From Neoechinorhynchus agilis (taxonomy: Eukaryota; Acanthocephala): a DNA stretch of 64,000 bases. A program made the translations under genes and the position numbers. Below the pieces are notes generated by a model that ran no database searches, was not told where the DNA came from, and saw only the letters and a list, made by a program, of their open reading frames with translations. Position 1 is the stretch's first letter; each line of letters opens with the position of its first letter. The DNA lies in contig CM121342.1 of assembly GCA_051530055.1 (NCBI GenBank), forward strand, positions 11,098,001 through 11,162,000, written 5' to 3'. This document shows, piece after piece, positions 9,906 to 22,383 of this stretch.

Positions 9906-11125
9906 TTTCCTTGATGCGCAAATTCATCAATTCAAATAACCGTAAAATTCGTTAATTTTTTATCGATAAAACGATTTTTTGTGTGAACACAAACCGAAAA
10001 AGGCCTTAATGTGGAAAACTCGAGTCTCATCTTTATGCACTCTGACCGTTATATCAAAATAAATGCTTTGTGGCAGTTACGTTATGGAAGATTTGCTAAA
10101 ATAAAGACCGAGAATTAGATCCATCCATTGATTTGTCATCGGTTACGGGCAGAAAAAGCGCCAATTGGTCGCGGCGTTCGGTTCCATGAGGGACAAATAG
10201 TCATAACAATTCCAATACAGAGCAGTTTTGGGTTTTTGCGGGGTTTCCGTCGCTTGTAAATGGAATCACCTCAAAAACATGGAAAAACAATACAGACGAG
10301 TTTCCAAATCTTTTACTTGTCCGCTCCGCTCATTGGCTCGTCCATGTTTTAATTTCGAAAGCAGTGGAACAGTCAGTATTCGCAAAGCAGCAGCCAATTG
10401 CGATTTCCGTGGTCGGTGTGTCGTATCCTAACGTGATTTTTCATTAGTCGAATCGGGCCTCGTCACGACCGAAGATCCACATGTTCCGTCTCCGAAAAGT
10501 CGCTGCAATCAATATGGTGTGCCTGGAAAATATTATACCCACAATCATTCCGGTCAATGAAGATTTGACTGCACTAAGGAACCTCATAGGACAGAACGTT
10601 CGGTTAATCCGGCGTATCCCTCGATGAGCGAAACCCATTATAGTGGTGAAACTTGAAGACTTGATACAAGCGTTTGCGACGACCCTCTCGACGAAATCCC
10701 GTTTACATTCATTCGCTAAATCAGCGTTTCGCGTTCCATGAGTGCACCCTACAGTCTCTTTATGCTCGGCGCCAAGCAATTGTAGTATTTCAGAGTCCCC
10801 TAAGCGACTGGAGGACGGTTCATCGGGATAAACAAATTATCGAAATACTTCGAGATATTCACCCTAAAAGAGGCATTTGAACTTTAAGCCAAGTTTCCGA
10901 CCCTTCTCCACCCAACACCTCGGAATCTGCAATAATATCGGACCTTCACTTGTTCCCATCATCTTCCTCTGGCTAACACCTCCCATTTTCGGGACTTTAT
11001 CAGCACATCGAGTGGTGCAGCCCAGGTCCGCTTGATAAAATCACTTGGCCAACTCAAAAGCATGTTGTTCAGCGGTAAAATCGAGCCCTCGATGATATAT
11101 ATACTATGCGGGGCGAAATGGTAGG
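9906..11125. other. Degenerate region, no intact gene
   Basis: Short frames occur on both strands (for example 10444-10779 minus) without recognisable motifs. The position upstream of an RT palm fragment suggests it is largely decayed retroelement, but I cannot show that. Confidence 0.4.
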
Positions 11126-11350
11126 GTGAAGAACATTGCAATTGGTTGCACCTTCCGCCGATTAGGTGCCAAGATTGCGTTTCAACTCGGTGTTGGTGTT
11201 CCCGGAGATGTCAAGGCGGCTGTCCGCGCCGAAAGGTGTATTGCCGAACATGGCCTGGAGGTATATTCTGCCATAATCATTCTGGACTCCAGGAATGCCT
11301 TCAATTCGATCAACCGTCATGCAGTTAACAGCTGGATTAAAAAAAGGTAG
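11126..11350 (+). pseudogene. Reverse transcriptase palm fragment of an R2-like element
   Basis: The frame contains IGCTFRRLGAKI, then GVGVPGDVKAAVRA, then a catalytic-strand segment (IIILDSRNAFNSINR). This matches the order in the fuller element at about 14740-14960 (GSTLRRLAAKIL, then GAEAVVHAL, then LKCDFRNAFNCVDR). It is closer to a different subfamily (VPGDVKAA rather than PCGAEAV). Nothing upstream or downstream continues it convincingly. Confidence 0.7.
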
Positions 11351-12080
11351 TTCTCGAACTTATTACCATTCGTCGCGATGTGTAACGATGGCGACTTGAT
11401 ATTTGGCGACACTTTGATAGTCTCTCGAGTGGGATCCTCTTGGATCATAACAAATATAAATGCACTTCATAAAAAAAGCTCGGAAAGCAGAGAAGCAAAG
11501 AACATCGATAACAGTAATACGTTTGATAAACCAAAAATACACAGGGATAAAATTTGTCGATTTGCCTTCCCTGCGACAAGACGATAATTTTGTATACTAT
11601 AAAACGGTGGTAAAACCTTGCAGGCATCCTTAAAAATAAGTAAAAATATGAAAAGCATGAAGTTGCATAGGCGGTCCACTGCAAAGACTGCTCACCTAAA
11701 TTTGTGGTAGAAATCAAACCAAGACTAAAGAAAGGGATCGCACAACACAAAAAGCATTTAGGCGTTACGATGCTTCCCTGGCAATAGCCAATCATGTTTG
11801 GAACTGTGGAAAGCAAATTAAATTTGATGACGCGAATGTGTGATTTTATATTTATTTATTTGTTGCGCATATATTCAAGGTCTTTTTTAAAGAATCTATG
11901 AATTTGCATACATTATCCAAATCTAAATGTATATGTTAGTAGTAGGACAAGAAAAGAAATCTCGAGTTAGAGTAGATCTCAGTACTCCCCGGACTCCTTT
12001 CCCTCCATAGAAAAAACTAACCTGTTTACTGGTCTAAAGTAAAGACTCAATTACACAATAATTTCCACTTTGTCCTTTTG
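11351..12080. other. No recognisable gene
   Basis: Frames at 11445-11816 (minus) and 11378-11587 (plus) are short, overlap one another and lack motifs. The sequence becomes A/T rich toward the LINE fragment that follows. Confidence 0.5.
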
Positions 12081-13210
12081 AATTAAATTAGTGAATAAAA
12101 TATAAAAGTCAAGCTTCTTGGTGGGATTAAGTTTTATCAGAATATAATCAGGTTTGATATTTAGTGCCTTCGCTTTTAAAGAGACTAAATAAATTTCATT
12201 CTTAAAAAATAAAAATTTATTGGCTGGAAAATGAGGAGAATAATACCAGATTTTAGTAAAAAATACGGTGTAAGGTCGAGAGGAGACTCAGTTTTTAATA
12301 AACTGATTAAAAAAGGCCAATCGAAGTTCAGTAGGACGTTCCCTTGCAAAGAAACATAATGAACCTCCTTAAAGCGTCATTAAAATTCTAGAAATATAAT
12401 TAAAAGTGAGCCCAATGCGAAGCATACGATTCAAGAGATTTCTTGCTTTATAAAATATTCCAGAGAGCGAGGAATTAATCAAAAACGTTGCCTATTTGAT
12501 AGAAAATCTATGCCAAGTATTCGGTTGTGTCTCTTGAATAAAAAAGCTGAAAATGTTGAATGCGAAGCCAGATCTTTTTCAATTGAGCCCTAGAGGAGTA
12601 AGATATAGTAAGCGGTAGGATAACTGTTTTCGATGGATTAACAACAAAATTACCTTCCTTGAGGCCGTTCTGTAACCCTATTAAAAAGGAATCTATATGA
12701 TTTAAGAGGAAAGTCCTACTTTTACGTTTACAAAAGATAAAAATGTCATCTGCGTAAATCAGAGGGTATACCGATTTTGATTTAGCCACAATATTCTTAA
12801 AAATATATATATAATTACAATTAGAAACAGAGTAGCGGACAGTGGAGATCCCTGTGGTACACCGTATTTAGAGAAAAAACGAGTACGGCCAGGGTCTATG
12901 TCATAATAAACAGATTTAGTTTCCATAAGATTATTTATTTTATAAATTTGATTCATTGGAACTTTAAAAAAATAGAGAGCTTTATACAATAATCGCCTAT
13001 CGATTGAGTAGGATGCTTTACTAAAATCCAGTAAAATTAAAAATTAATTTACATTCAAGTATTTTTCATTAAGGGAGACATTTTGAGACCAACTACCTTG
13101 ATTATTGATATTGAAACATCAATCAATATAAGAGCGTATCTATCAAGTCACCAAGAAGTTTTAATATCAACAATAGGGGTATTTAAACAATAATCGCAGG
13201 AAAAATCTCT
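12080..13210 (-). pseudogene. Jockey-like LINE RT, 3' half, split by an insertion
   Basis: Minus-strand reading gives the catalytic A region (LLDFSKASYSIDRR), then YGVPQGSPLSATLF, then PLIYADDIFIF, then a thumb region with GGSLCFFARERPTELR near 12330. The RT fingers that should precede it are found at 16738-17420. The R2-like element at about 13210-16737 lies between them in the opposite orientation. Stops and a frameshift between 12759 and 12789 make it non-functional. Confidence 0.8.
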
Positions 13211-16200
13211 AACGATCGTTATTCTTGGAGATTTTCTACTCCTCAGGTTTGTGGACAAAATTCTCACCGGGTATCAAGACGATCTAAATTGGAAAGGTCC
13301 GAGCTCTAACTATTGCGACGTTCGCCTGAGCACAGCCTTTTAATCCTTGCCCTAACTCGCTCTCGAAAAGAAGGTTTTATTTGAACTATTAAGACGCGAT
13401 TTGGGGTTTAAGATATCGCTGAATCCATTTCTGCCACTTCTGAGCGATCCTGCTAAAGAATTTCTTAAGACGCAGTTTTTTATTGCTTTCTGCCGTGTCG
13501 AGTGTGACACCACAGGAAATTTTATCGAATATAGTGAATTAGCAGTTCTTGACAGCGTTCTTTGCTTACGGACCGATAAGCTAGCTGAGAATTCGTTGTG
13601 TGGTCTCGGTCGGTCTTTTTTGAGGTCTTTCTTTACACAATGCAGCTGAACGTTGACCTCTCGGATTCTGCCGTGCCGACTGTGACGTCATCAATTGAGT
13701 TGGATTACCCTGTGCCCATCACACGACAACTGGACGACGTCGAGTTCAATGATGATGATGCAACGGCTTTACAACAACAGGCCGGGGTATCGAACCTCCG
13801 GGCCACTTCTTCTCCGAAAGGTTTTTGTTCGGAATGCGGTGGTTGTTTTTGCCTTAACAAATCCTTGTTAGTTCGGATACACGGTCCCTTCAGATCCCGC
13901 TGTTCTGGTTCCTCCCGCCCCCAAGATCTGTCATCCCGAACCCACTACCTCCTCGGAATATCCCAGCGCCTCAGGTCATTCCCACGAAATTCCCTGATAT
14001 CTTGCGCGTTCTGCCCAGGAACGTCCTGAAACGGATCCCAAAGGGCGCTCGGTATCAGACGACGAAGTCATTTGGTGCTTTGCTAAGGGATTGCTTAGAA
14101 AACGGGTCTGACATTGCATGGACACGTCTCTTCGCTTTTACCAGGCTGGTTCTTCGCGCTGGTGACCGTTCGGAGGGGTCGTTGGTCAGTTCAATCAAAG
14201 AAAGAATCGCTTCCTTCGATCAACTCTTTTCGGACGCAATTCGAGCTGTCGATCGCGGACCTACAGAACAACCTACACACAGTAATTTTTCGACTAGATC
14301 CATAGGGGAACGTGCCTCTTCCAAAATTGCGGATGGTGACATCCGGGGAGCTGTTCGCATCCTTTCCTCCTCTGAAGTTTTTACCCAGGTTAACGAGGAA
14401 ACTCTCAAAACCTTGAACCAAAAACATCCTCCATCGGAACCACCGAAAATTCCGACTTGCCTCGCGGCTACCTCGAAGTCTCCCTGCTCTGTAAAGGAAC
14501 TCAATTCAGCGATATCCTCCCTTGCTAGTGGATCCGGTCATGGGCTAGACGGGCTTAGGCCTCAACACCTCAAGGACATGTTGTCCTTCTCCGTCGGTGA
14601 AGCCGCTCAGAGCCTTTCGAATGGATTGTCACGCCTCGTTGATCTGTTCGTTGGTGACGAATTGCCTCCCGTCGCAATTCAGTTGTTCTTCGGTGCTTCA
14701 CTCTGTGCCCTTAAAAAGAAAGACGGTGGGATTCGTCCCATCGCTATGGGATCGACACTTCGGCGTCTTGCAGCAAAGATTCTTTGCAAACGTCTTGCAG
14801 TTGATCTTAGCGAACTTTTCCGCCCGGTACAACCCGGTTGCTGTACGCCTTGCGGAGCCGAAGCTGTCGTGCACGCACTTCGCTCCTTTGTCACAAAAAG
14901 TTCAGAGTCCTGTGTTGTGCTCAAGTGCGACTTCCGAAACGCCTTCAACTGTGTTGATCGCAGTGCGCTTCTAGAAGCTGTCGCAACTTACGCACCGGAA
15001 GCATACTAGTATTTCCTCAACGCCTATGGGACTGAGACTCCTCTTCTTTTCAACGACCGTATCATCTGGTCTCAACGAGGTGTCCAACAAGGTGATCCTC
15101 TCGGTCCTATCGGTTTCTCTCTTGCCGTCAACCCGATCGCTCATTCGCTCCAATCCAAGTTTTATGCTTGGTATTTGGACGATGCAACACTCGGTGGGTC
15201 TCCCTCCGTGGTGTTGCGAGATTTGGAGGTCGTCATGAGGGAAGCTGCCAAGCTCGGCGTTGAGCTTAATACCTCGAAATGTGAGCTGTTTGTGATGAAT
15301 GCAGAAAACGCCGCTAGTCAAACTGAGATCCTCAACAGCTTTACGCAGCTAGTACCTAACATCAAAATAATTTCGCGTGCTCAACTGTCTCTTCTGGGTA
15401 GTTGCGTTTTTAATGAAAATATACCTCAAGAGATCCTCCAAATAGCGCCGAGAGTCGAATTGCTCTGCAAGCGTACGAAGGAACTTCCATCCCATCAGGC
15501 ATTATTTTTAATAAAGAGTGCCCTGTTCCTTCCGAAGTTGCTGTACAAGTTGCGTACAGCGCCCTTCTTCAAACATCAACACTCCTTGACGAAAATTGAT
15601 GATAATTTAAGGAGGTGTCTCGAAGGGATTCTAAATATCCAACTGTCGGATGAGGCATGGAGACAAGCTTCCTTGCCTGTATCTTCCGGCGGTTTGGGTA
15701 TTCGTAAAACAGCTGATGTTGCGATTCCGGCCTTTTTAGGTTCCTATGAGAACAGCCGATAGTTGGTACCTAAATTGCTCGAAAAAGAGTTTTTACTTGA
15801 TGAAAATTTTAAAGAGGCGGTCTTCGAATTTTGTCGCATTACGCAGTGCGATGAAGTTACTTTGAGAGGCAAGAGACAGTCAGTTTGGGATAAACCTTTA
15901 ATCACGCGAGTTCACAACTCAATGCTTTCTGACGCGCGTGATGAGGTGACCCGAGCTCGATTGTTGGCGGTCTCTTCGAAGGAATCCGGTGCCTGGCTGA
16001 ACGCAGTTCCGATTCCTTCGATCGAAAATTTACTGTCGGACGAAACAGTAAGGATCAGATTGTCCTTACGACTAGGCTCCCGATTTGTGCCCCACACTAC
16101 TGTCGTTGTGGGGCCCTTGTGGATTCTTTGGGTAGACACGGTCTCGTTTGTCGCCAGTCCGGTGGCAGGTATGCTCGCCACGCTGAGATTAACTCGGTTA

Positions 16201-16737
16201 TTAGTCGGGCCTTAAACACGATACACGCACCGAATCTGCTCGAACCGAGTCACCCCTGCAGACTCGACGGTCGAAGACCGGATGGGTTAACGGTGTTCCC
16301 GTGGCGAGAAGGGAAATCCCTTCTCTGGGACGCTACTTGTGTGGACACCCTTGCTCTGTCCAATCTAAGACATTCCTCAAGGCGCGAAGGAGGTGCTGCA
16401 ATTGCCGCAGAGGAACGTAAGCGCGGGAAATACGCGGAGCTCTTGAGGGCACATCACTTCGTCCCTTTCGGCGTTGAGACGCTCGGTGCCTTCGGTGCTG
16501 AGGCCAAGAACTTTACGGCGGATCTTTCAAGGAAGATGAGGATCGCAACCGGAGACCAAAGAGCAGGAACGTTCTTCCTGCAAAACATAGGTCTCGCGAT
16601 CCAGCGCGGCAACGCTGCAAGTGTCCTTGCGACGGTTCCGAATGGTAAAGAGATGGATCTGGGAGGCTAGTAGATACATGAGACTTGATTTGGTGTGAGC
16701 TTAGTTTTTGTACTTTTTTAATGTTTTTGATTAAAAT
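13210..16737 (+). mobile_element. R2/NeSL-type non-LTR retrotransposon, near full length
   Basis: The element is about 3.5 kb, inserted inside a LINE RT gene. The 5' limit (about 13210) is inferred from where LINE homology stops; the 3' limit is the A-rich tail taaaataaaaaa at about 16737. The coding order is an N-terminal CxxC…H zinc-finger-like region, RT with a WYLDD catalytic box, a CxCG…RHGLxC…RH knuckle, and a PD-(D/E)XK-like endonuclease. That order is known for early-branching, often site-specific LINEs (R2, NeSL, Hero, CRE). I saw no clear target-site duplication. Confidence 0.8.
13640..16670 (+). pseudogene. ORF of the R2-like element: zinc finger, RT, knuckle, endonuclease
   Basis: The ATG at 13640 opens a frame with CSECGGCFCLNKS…H…C (finger-like, about 13825-13905). 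A frameshift near 14010-14029 leads into the long frame from 14002. RT motifs follow: LDGLRPQHLKDM, then KKKDGGIRPIAMGS, then CDFRNAFNCVDR, then RGVQQGDPLGPIGF, then WYLDDATLGG. Only two in-frame stops interrupt it, both TAG (15007-15009 and 15760-15762). A second frameshift near 16095 brings in CRCGALVDSLGRHGLVC and RRPDGLTVFPWREGK…LLWDATCVDT, the presumed endonuclease. A conserved tail follows (FVPFGVETLGAFG, then IQRGNAASVLATV). The product would nick target DNA and prime cDNA synthesis; this copy cannot make it as it stands. Confidence 0.85.
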
Positions 16738-17420
16738 AAAAAAGGGAGTGCAATTCAGTAAAAAACGAGTGAATACCGCGACCCTGGATCAAGCCATTAA
16801 AAGACGGGGGAATAATTTTTTTGCTTTCCAGGAAGCTGATTAGTCTGGAATTGATGATTTTCTCGAAGAGGGAAATTATTGGATTTTATCCGTATGTGAG
16901 AAGGGATACTGATTTTTGATTTAACTTTGGGGATAATAATTTTCCTGGCAATATTAATCTCGATTAAGTCATTTATATTGATTTTGTCATAAAAATTTTC
17001 AGAGAAACAGATCTTATTCTCTTCGAAGACTAATGAAAAACTTAAGGGGGAGAAACAAGAAAAGTTATTTGCCCTAGGAGGATTAATTTTCCAGAATTTT
17101 TAAAGCTCGGCAGTAGTGAAGTTCCAACTAAAATGTTTATCAGTGAAGGAAGACAAAGGTGGTTCGACTACTGCTGGTTAAGAAATTGTGCCACTCCAAT
17201 TTACAGCCAAATATTTCCAAGAAATAAATATCCGCTTAAGAATTTTATTCCAAAATTATTTAGTGAACGCTGACACGGATAAAAGTCGCTTTTTATCCCG
17301 AGCGAGGGAATCATAATACACCGTAGAAAAGAATTTGGAAATACCATCCTTCTGGAGGGTCACATCATTTCTCAAATTGGCAAGTATATAATATTTATCA
17401 AAAAAATTTGCTTGTTTAGA
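16738..17420 (-). pseudogene. LINE ORF2 segment up to RT fingers
   Basis: Minus-strand reading gives a stretch of ORF2 linker and then the RT finger motif (INSRLISFLESKKIIP, a G, then GRGIHSFFTELHSL), ending exactly where the R2-like element's A-tail begins. It is the missing 5' part of the RT at 12080-13210. Confidence 0.75.
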
Positions 17421-17448
17421 TTTTTATTATTCATTACAGATTCATACG

Positions 17449-17535
17449 TTATGATTGTTCGGCAGCTTCCTTGATGGCCGCAGCATTGCCGTGTTGGATC
17501 GCCGCACTGATTCGCTGCAGCAGGAAGCTGCGGGG
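17449..17535 (-). pseudogene. C-terminal tail of another R2-like element copy
   Basis: The minus strand encodes FLLQRISAAIQHGNAAAI and a stop. This is homologous to the tail FFLQNIGLAIQRGNAASV of the element at 13210. Nothing upstream of the tail is kept. Confidence 0.7.
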
Positions 17536-17537
17536 CA

Positions 17538-17785
17538 TCCTTTTGGTTTTATTAAAAATACAATAAAACTCTTTGAGTCTTAGCTCCCAAAATGGTGAGG
17601 ATAAGAAAACAAATTGTCCACCTTTTTCAATCTTTCAAAAGTTCTGGAAAATAGAAGTTCTTGTTTTAAGCCAACGTAAATCACGGATGGAGAAAGTGGA
17701 AATACGTCGCTCGTATTCTATTGATGCATAAAATTAAATGATTTGCCTCAAACTTAATTTTTACGTTGTCCGATTTTTGAAACAT
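17538..17785. repeat. Dispersed 250-bp repeat, copy 2, abutting the palindrome centre
   Basis: Same sequence as 5395-5665, lacking about 30 bp in its middle. It stops 11 bp before the centre of symmetry. Confidence 0.85.
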
Positions 17786-17807
17786 CTTTTCGTAGGCCTA
17801 CGAAAAG

Positions 17808-18055
17808 ATGTTTCAAAAATCGGACAACGTAAAAATTAAGTTTGAGGCAAATCATTTAATTTTATGCATCAATAGAATACGAGCGACGTATTTCCACTTT
17901 CTCCATCCGTGATTTACGTTGGCTTAAAACAAGAACTTCTATTTTCCAGAACTTTTGAAAGATTGAAAAAGGTGGACAATTTGTTTTCTTATCCTCACCA
18001 TTTTGGGAGCTAAGACTCAAAGAGTTTTATTGTATTTTTAATAAAACCAAAAGGA
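17808..18055. repeat. Mirror copy of the dispersed repeat
   Basis: Exact inverse of 17538-17785 across the palindrome centre. Confidence 0.95.
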
Positions 18056-18057
18056 TG

Positions 18058-18144
18058 CCCCGCAGCTTCCTGCTGCAGCGAATCAGTGCGGCGATCCAAC
18101 ACGGCAATGCTGCGGCCATCAAGGAAGCTGCCGAACAATCATAA
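18058..18144 (+). pseudogene. Mirror of R2-like tail fragment
   Basis: Inverse of 17449-17535. The stop codon is at 18142-18144. Confidence 0.7.
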
Positions 18145-18172
18145 CGTATGAATCTGTAATGAATAATAAAAA

Positions 18173-18855
18173 TCTAAACAAGCAAATTTTTTTGATAAAT
18201 ATTATATACTTGCCAATTTGAGAAATGATGTGACCCTCCAGAAGGATGGTATTTCCAAATTCTTTTCTACGGTGTATTATGATTCCCTCGCTCGGGATAA
18301 AAAGCGACTTTTATCCGTGTCAGCGTTCACTAAATAATTTTGGAATAAAATTCTTAAGCGGATATTTATTTCTTGGAAATATTTGGCTGTAAATTGGAGT
18401 GGCACAATTTCTTAACCAGCAGTAGTCGAACCACCTTTGTCTTCCTTCACTGATAAACATTTTAGTTGGAACTTCACTACTGCCGAGCTTTAAAAATTCT
18501 GGAAAATTAATCCTCCTAGGGCAAATAACTTTTCTTGTTTCTCCCCCTTAAGTTTTTCATTAGTCTTCGAAGAGAATAAGATCTGTTTCTCTGAAAATTT
18601 TTATGACAAAATCAATATAAATGACTTAATCGAGATTAATATTGCCAGGAAAATTATTATCCCCAAAGTTAAATCAAAAATCAGTATCCCTTCTCACATA
18701 CGGATAAAATCCAATAATTTCCCTCTTCGAGAAAATCATCAATTCCAGACTAATCAGCTTCCTGGAAAGCAAAAAAATTATTCCCCCGTCTTTTAATGGC
18801 TTGATCCAGGGTCGCGGTATTCACTCGTTTTTTACTGAATTGCACTCCCTTTTTT
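18173..18855 (+). pseudogene. Mirror of LINE ORF2/RT-finger segment
   Basis: Inverse of 16738-17420. In this orientation the LINE reads left to right and breaks off after FTELHSL at about 18850. Confidence 0.75.
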
Positions 18856-21800
18856 ATTTTAATCAAAAACATTAAAAAAGTACAAAAACTAAGCTCACAC
18901 CAAATCAAGTCTCATGTATCTACTAGCCTCCCAGATCCATCTCTTTACCATTCGGAACCGTCGCAAGGACACTTGCAGCGTTGCCGCGCTGGATCGCGAG
19001 ACCTATGTTTTGCAGGAAGAACGTTCCTGCTCTTTGGTCTCCGGTTGCGATCCTCATCTTCCTTGAAAGATCCGCCGTAAAGTTCTTGGCCTCAGCACCG
19101 AAGGCACCGAGCGTCTCAACGCCGAAAGGGACGAAGTGATGTGCCCTCAAGAGCTCCGCGTATTTCCCGCGCTTACGTTCCTCTGCGGCAATTGCAGCAC
19201 CTCCTTCGCGCCTTGAGGAATGTCTTAGATTGGACAGAGCAAGGGTGTCCACACAAGTAGCGTCCCAGAGAAGGGATTTCCCTTCTCGCCACGGGAACAC
19301 CGTTAACCCATCCGGTCTTCGACCGTCGAGTCTGCAGGGGTGACTCGGTTCGAGCAGATTCGGTGCGTGTATCGTGTTTAAGGCCCGACTAATAACCGAG
19401 TTAATCTCAGCGTGGCGAGCATACCTGCCACCGGACTGGCGACAAACGAGACCGTGTCTACCCAAAGAATCCACAAGGGCCCCACAACGACAGTAGTGTG
19501 GGGCACAAATCGGGAGCCTAGTCGTAAGGACAATCTGATCCTTACTGTTTCGTCCGACAGTAAATTTTCGATCGAAGGAATCGGAACTGCGTTCAGCCAG
19601 GCACCGGATTCCTTCGAAGAGACCGCCAACAATCGAGCTCGGGTCACCTCATCACGCGCGTCAGAAAGCATTGAGTTGTGAACTCGCGTGATTAAAGGTT
19701 TATCCCAAACTGACTGTCTCTTGCCTCTCAAAGTAACTTCATCGCACTGCGTAATGCGACAAAATTCGAAGACCGCCTCTTTAAAATTTTCATCAAGTAA
19801 AAACTCTTTTTCGAGCAATTTAGGTACCAACTATCGGCTGTTCTCATAGGAACCTAAAAAGGCCGGAATCGCAACATCAGCTGTTTTACGAATACCCAAA
19901 CCGCCGGAAGATACAGGCAAGGAAGCTTGTCTCCATGCCTCATCCGACAGTTGGATATTTAGAATCCCTTCGAGACACCTCCTTAAATTATCATCAATTT
20001 TCGTCAAGGAGTGTTGATGTTTGAAGAAGGGCGCTGTACGCAACTTGTACAGCAACTTCGGAAGGAACAGGGCACTCTTTATTAAAAATAATGCCTGATG
20101 GGATGGAAGTTCCTTCGTACGCTTGCAGAGCAATTCGACTCTCGGCGCTATTTGGAGGATCTCTTGAGGTATATTTTCATTAAAAACGCAACTACCCAGA
20201 AGAGACAGTTGAGCACGCGAAATTATTTTGATGTTAGGTACTAGCTGCGTAAAGCTGTTGAGGATCTCAGTTTGACTAGCGGCGTTTTCTGCATTCATCA
20301 CAAACAGCTCACATTTCGAGGTATTAAGCTCAACGCCGAGCTTGGCAGCTTCCCTCATGACGACCTCCAAATCTCGCAACACCACGGAGGGAGACCCACC
20401 GAGTGTTGCATCGTCCAAATACCAAGCATAAAACTTGGATTGGAGCGAATGAGCGATCGGGTTGACGGCAAGAGAGAAACCGATAGGACCGAGAGGATCA
20501 CCTTGTTGGACACCTCGTTGAGACCAGATGATACGGTCGTTGAAAAGAAGAGGAGTCTCAGTCCCATAGGCGTTGAGGAAATACTAGTATGCTTCCGGTG
20601 CGTAAGTTGCGACAGCTTCTAGAAGCGCACTGCGATCAACACAGTTGAAGGCGTTTCGGAAGTCGCACTTGAGCACAACACAGGACTCTGAACTTTTTGT
20701 GACAAAGGAGCGAAGTGCGTGCACGACAGCTTCGGCTCCGCAAGGCGTACAGCAACCGGGTTGTACCGGGCGGAAAAGTTCGCTAAGATCAACTGCAAGA
20801 CGTTTGCAAAGAATCTTTGCTGCAAGACGCCGAAGTGTCGATCCCATAGCGATGGGACGAATCCCACCGTCTTTCTTTTTAAGGGCACAGAGTGAAGCAC
20901 CGAAGAACAACTGAATTGCGACGGGAGGCAATTCGTCACCAACGAACAGATCAACGAGGCGTGACAATCCATTCGAAAGGCTCTGAGCGGCTTCACCGAC
21001 GGAGAAGGACAACATGTCCTTGAGGTGTTGAGGCCTAAGCCCGTCTAGCCCATGACCGGATCCACTAGCAAGGGAGGATATCGCTGAATTGAGTTCCTTT
21101 ACAGAGCAGGGAGACTTCGAGGTAGCCGCGAGGCAAGTCGGAATTTTCGGTGGTTCCGATGGAGGATGTTTTTGGTTCAAGGTTTTGAGAGTTTCCTCGT
21201 TAACCTGGGTAAAAACTTCAGAGGAGGAAAGGATGCGAACAGCTCCCCGGATGTCACCATCCGCAATTTTGGAAGAGGCACGTTCCCCTATGGATCTAGT
21301 CGAAAAATTACTGTGTGTAGGTTGTTCTGTAGGTCCGCGATCGACAGCTCGAATTGCGTCCGAAAAGAGTTGATCGAAGGAAGCGATTCTTTCTTTGATT
21401 GAACTGACCAACGACCCCTCCGAACGGTCACCAGCGCGAAGAACCAGCCTGGTAAAAGCGAAGAGACGTGTCCATGCAATGTCAGACCCGTTTTCTAAGC
21501 AATCCCTTAGCAAAGCACCAAATGACTTCGTCGTCTGATACCGAGCGCCCTTTGGGATCCGTTTCAGGACGTTCCTGGGCAGAACGCGCAAGATATCAGG
21601 GAATTTCGTGGGAATGACCTGAGGCGCTGGGATATTCCGAGGAGGTAGTGGGTTCGGGATGACAGATCTTGGGGGCGGGAGGAACCAGAACAGCGGGATC
21701 TGAAGGGACCGTGTATCCGAACTAACAAGGATTTGTTAAGGCAAAAACAACCACCGCATTCCGAACAAAAACCTTTCGGAGAAGAAGTGGCCCGGAGGTT

Positions 21801-22383
21801 CGATACCCCGGCCTGTTGTTGTAAAGCCGTTGCATCATCATCATTGAACTCGACGTCGTCCAGTTGTCGTGTGATGGGCACAGGGTAATCCAACTCAATT
21901 GATGACGTCACAGTCGGCACGGCAGAATCCGAGAGGTCAACGTTCAGCTGCATTGTGTAAAGAAAGACCTCAAAAAAGACCGACCGAGACCACACAACGA
22001 ATTCTCAGCTAGCTTATCGGTCCGTAAGCAAAGAACGCTGTCAAGAACTGCTAATTCACTATATTCGATAAAATTTCCTGTGGTGTCACACTCGACACGG
22101 CAGAAAGCAATAAAAAACTGCGTCTTAAGAAATTCTTTAGCAGGATCGCTCAGAAGTGGCAGAAATGGATTCAGCGATATCTTAAACCCCAAATCGCGTC
22201 TTAATAGTTCAAATAAAACCTTCTTTTCGAGAGCGAGTTAGGGCAAGGATTAAAAGGCTGTGCTCAGGCGAACGTCGCAATAGTTAGAGCTCGGACCTTT
22301 CCAATTTAGATCGTCTTGATACCCGGTGAGAATTTTGTCCACAAACCTGAGGAGTAGAAAATCTCCAAGAATAACGATCGTTA
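18856..22383 (-). mobile_element. Mirror of the R2-like retrotransposon
   Basis: Inverse of 13210-16737, including both TAG stops and both frameshifts (coding part 18923-21953). Identical decay in both arms shows the arms separated, or were artificially duplicated, after the element had already decayed. Confidence 0.85.

Noticed and set aside
11445-11816. 123-codon minus-strand hydrophobic frame (mirror 23777-24148)
   Set aside because: Low-complexity aromatic/hydrophobic composition typical of A/T-rich DNA; no motif.
13683-13690. Perfect TGACGTCA as a CRE
   Set aside because: Lies within the coding sequence of the R2-like element; chance occurrence is likely.
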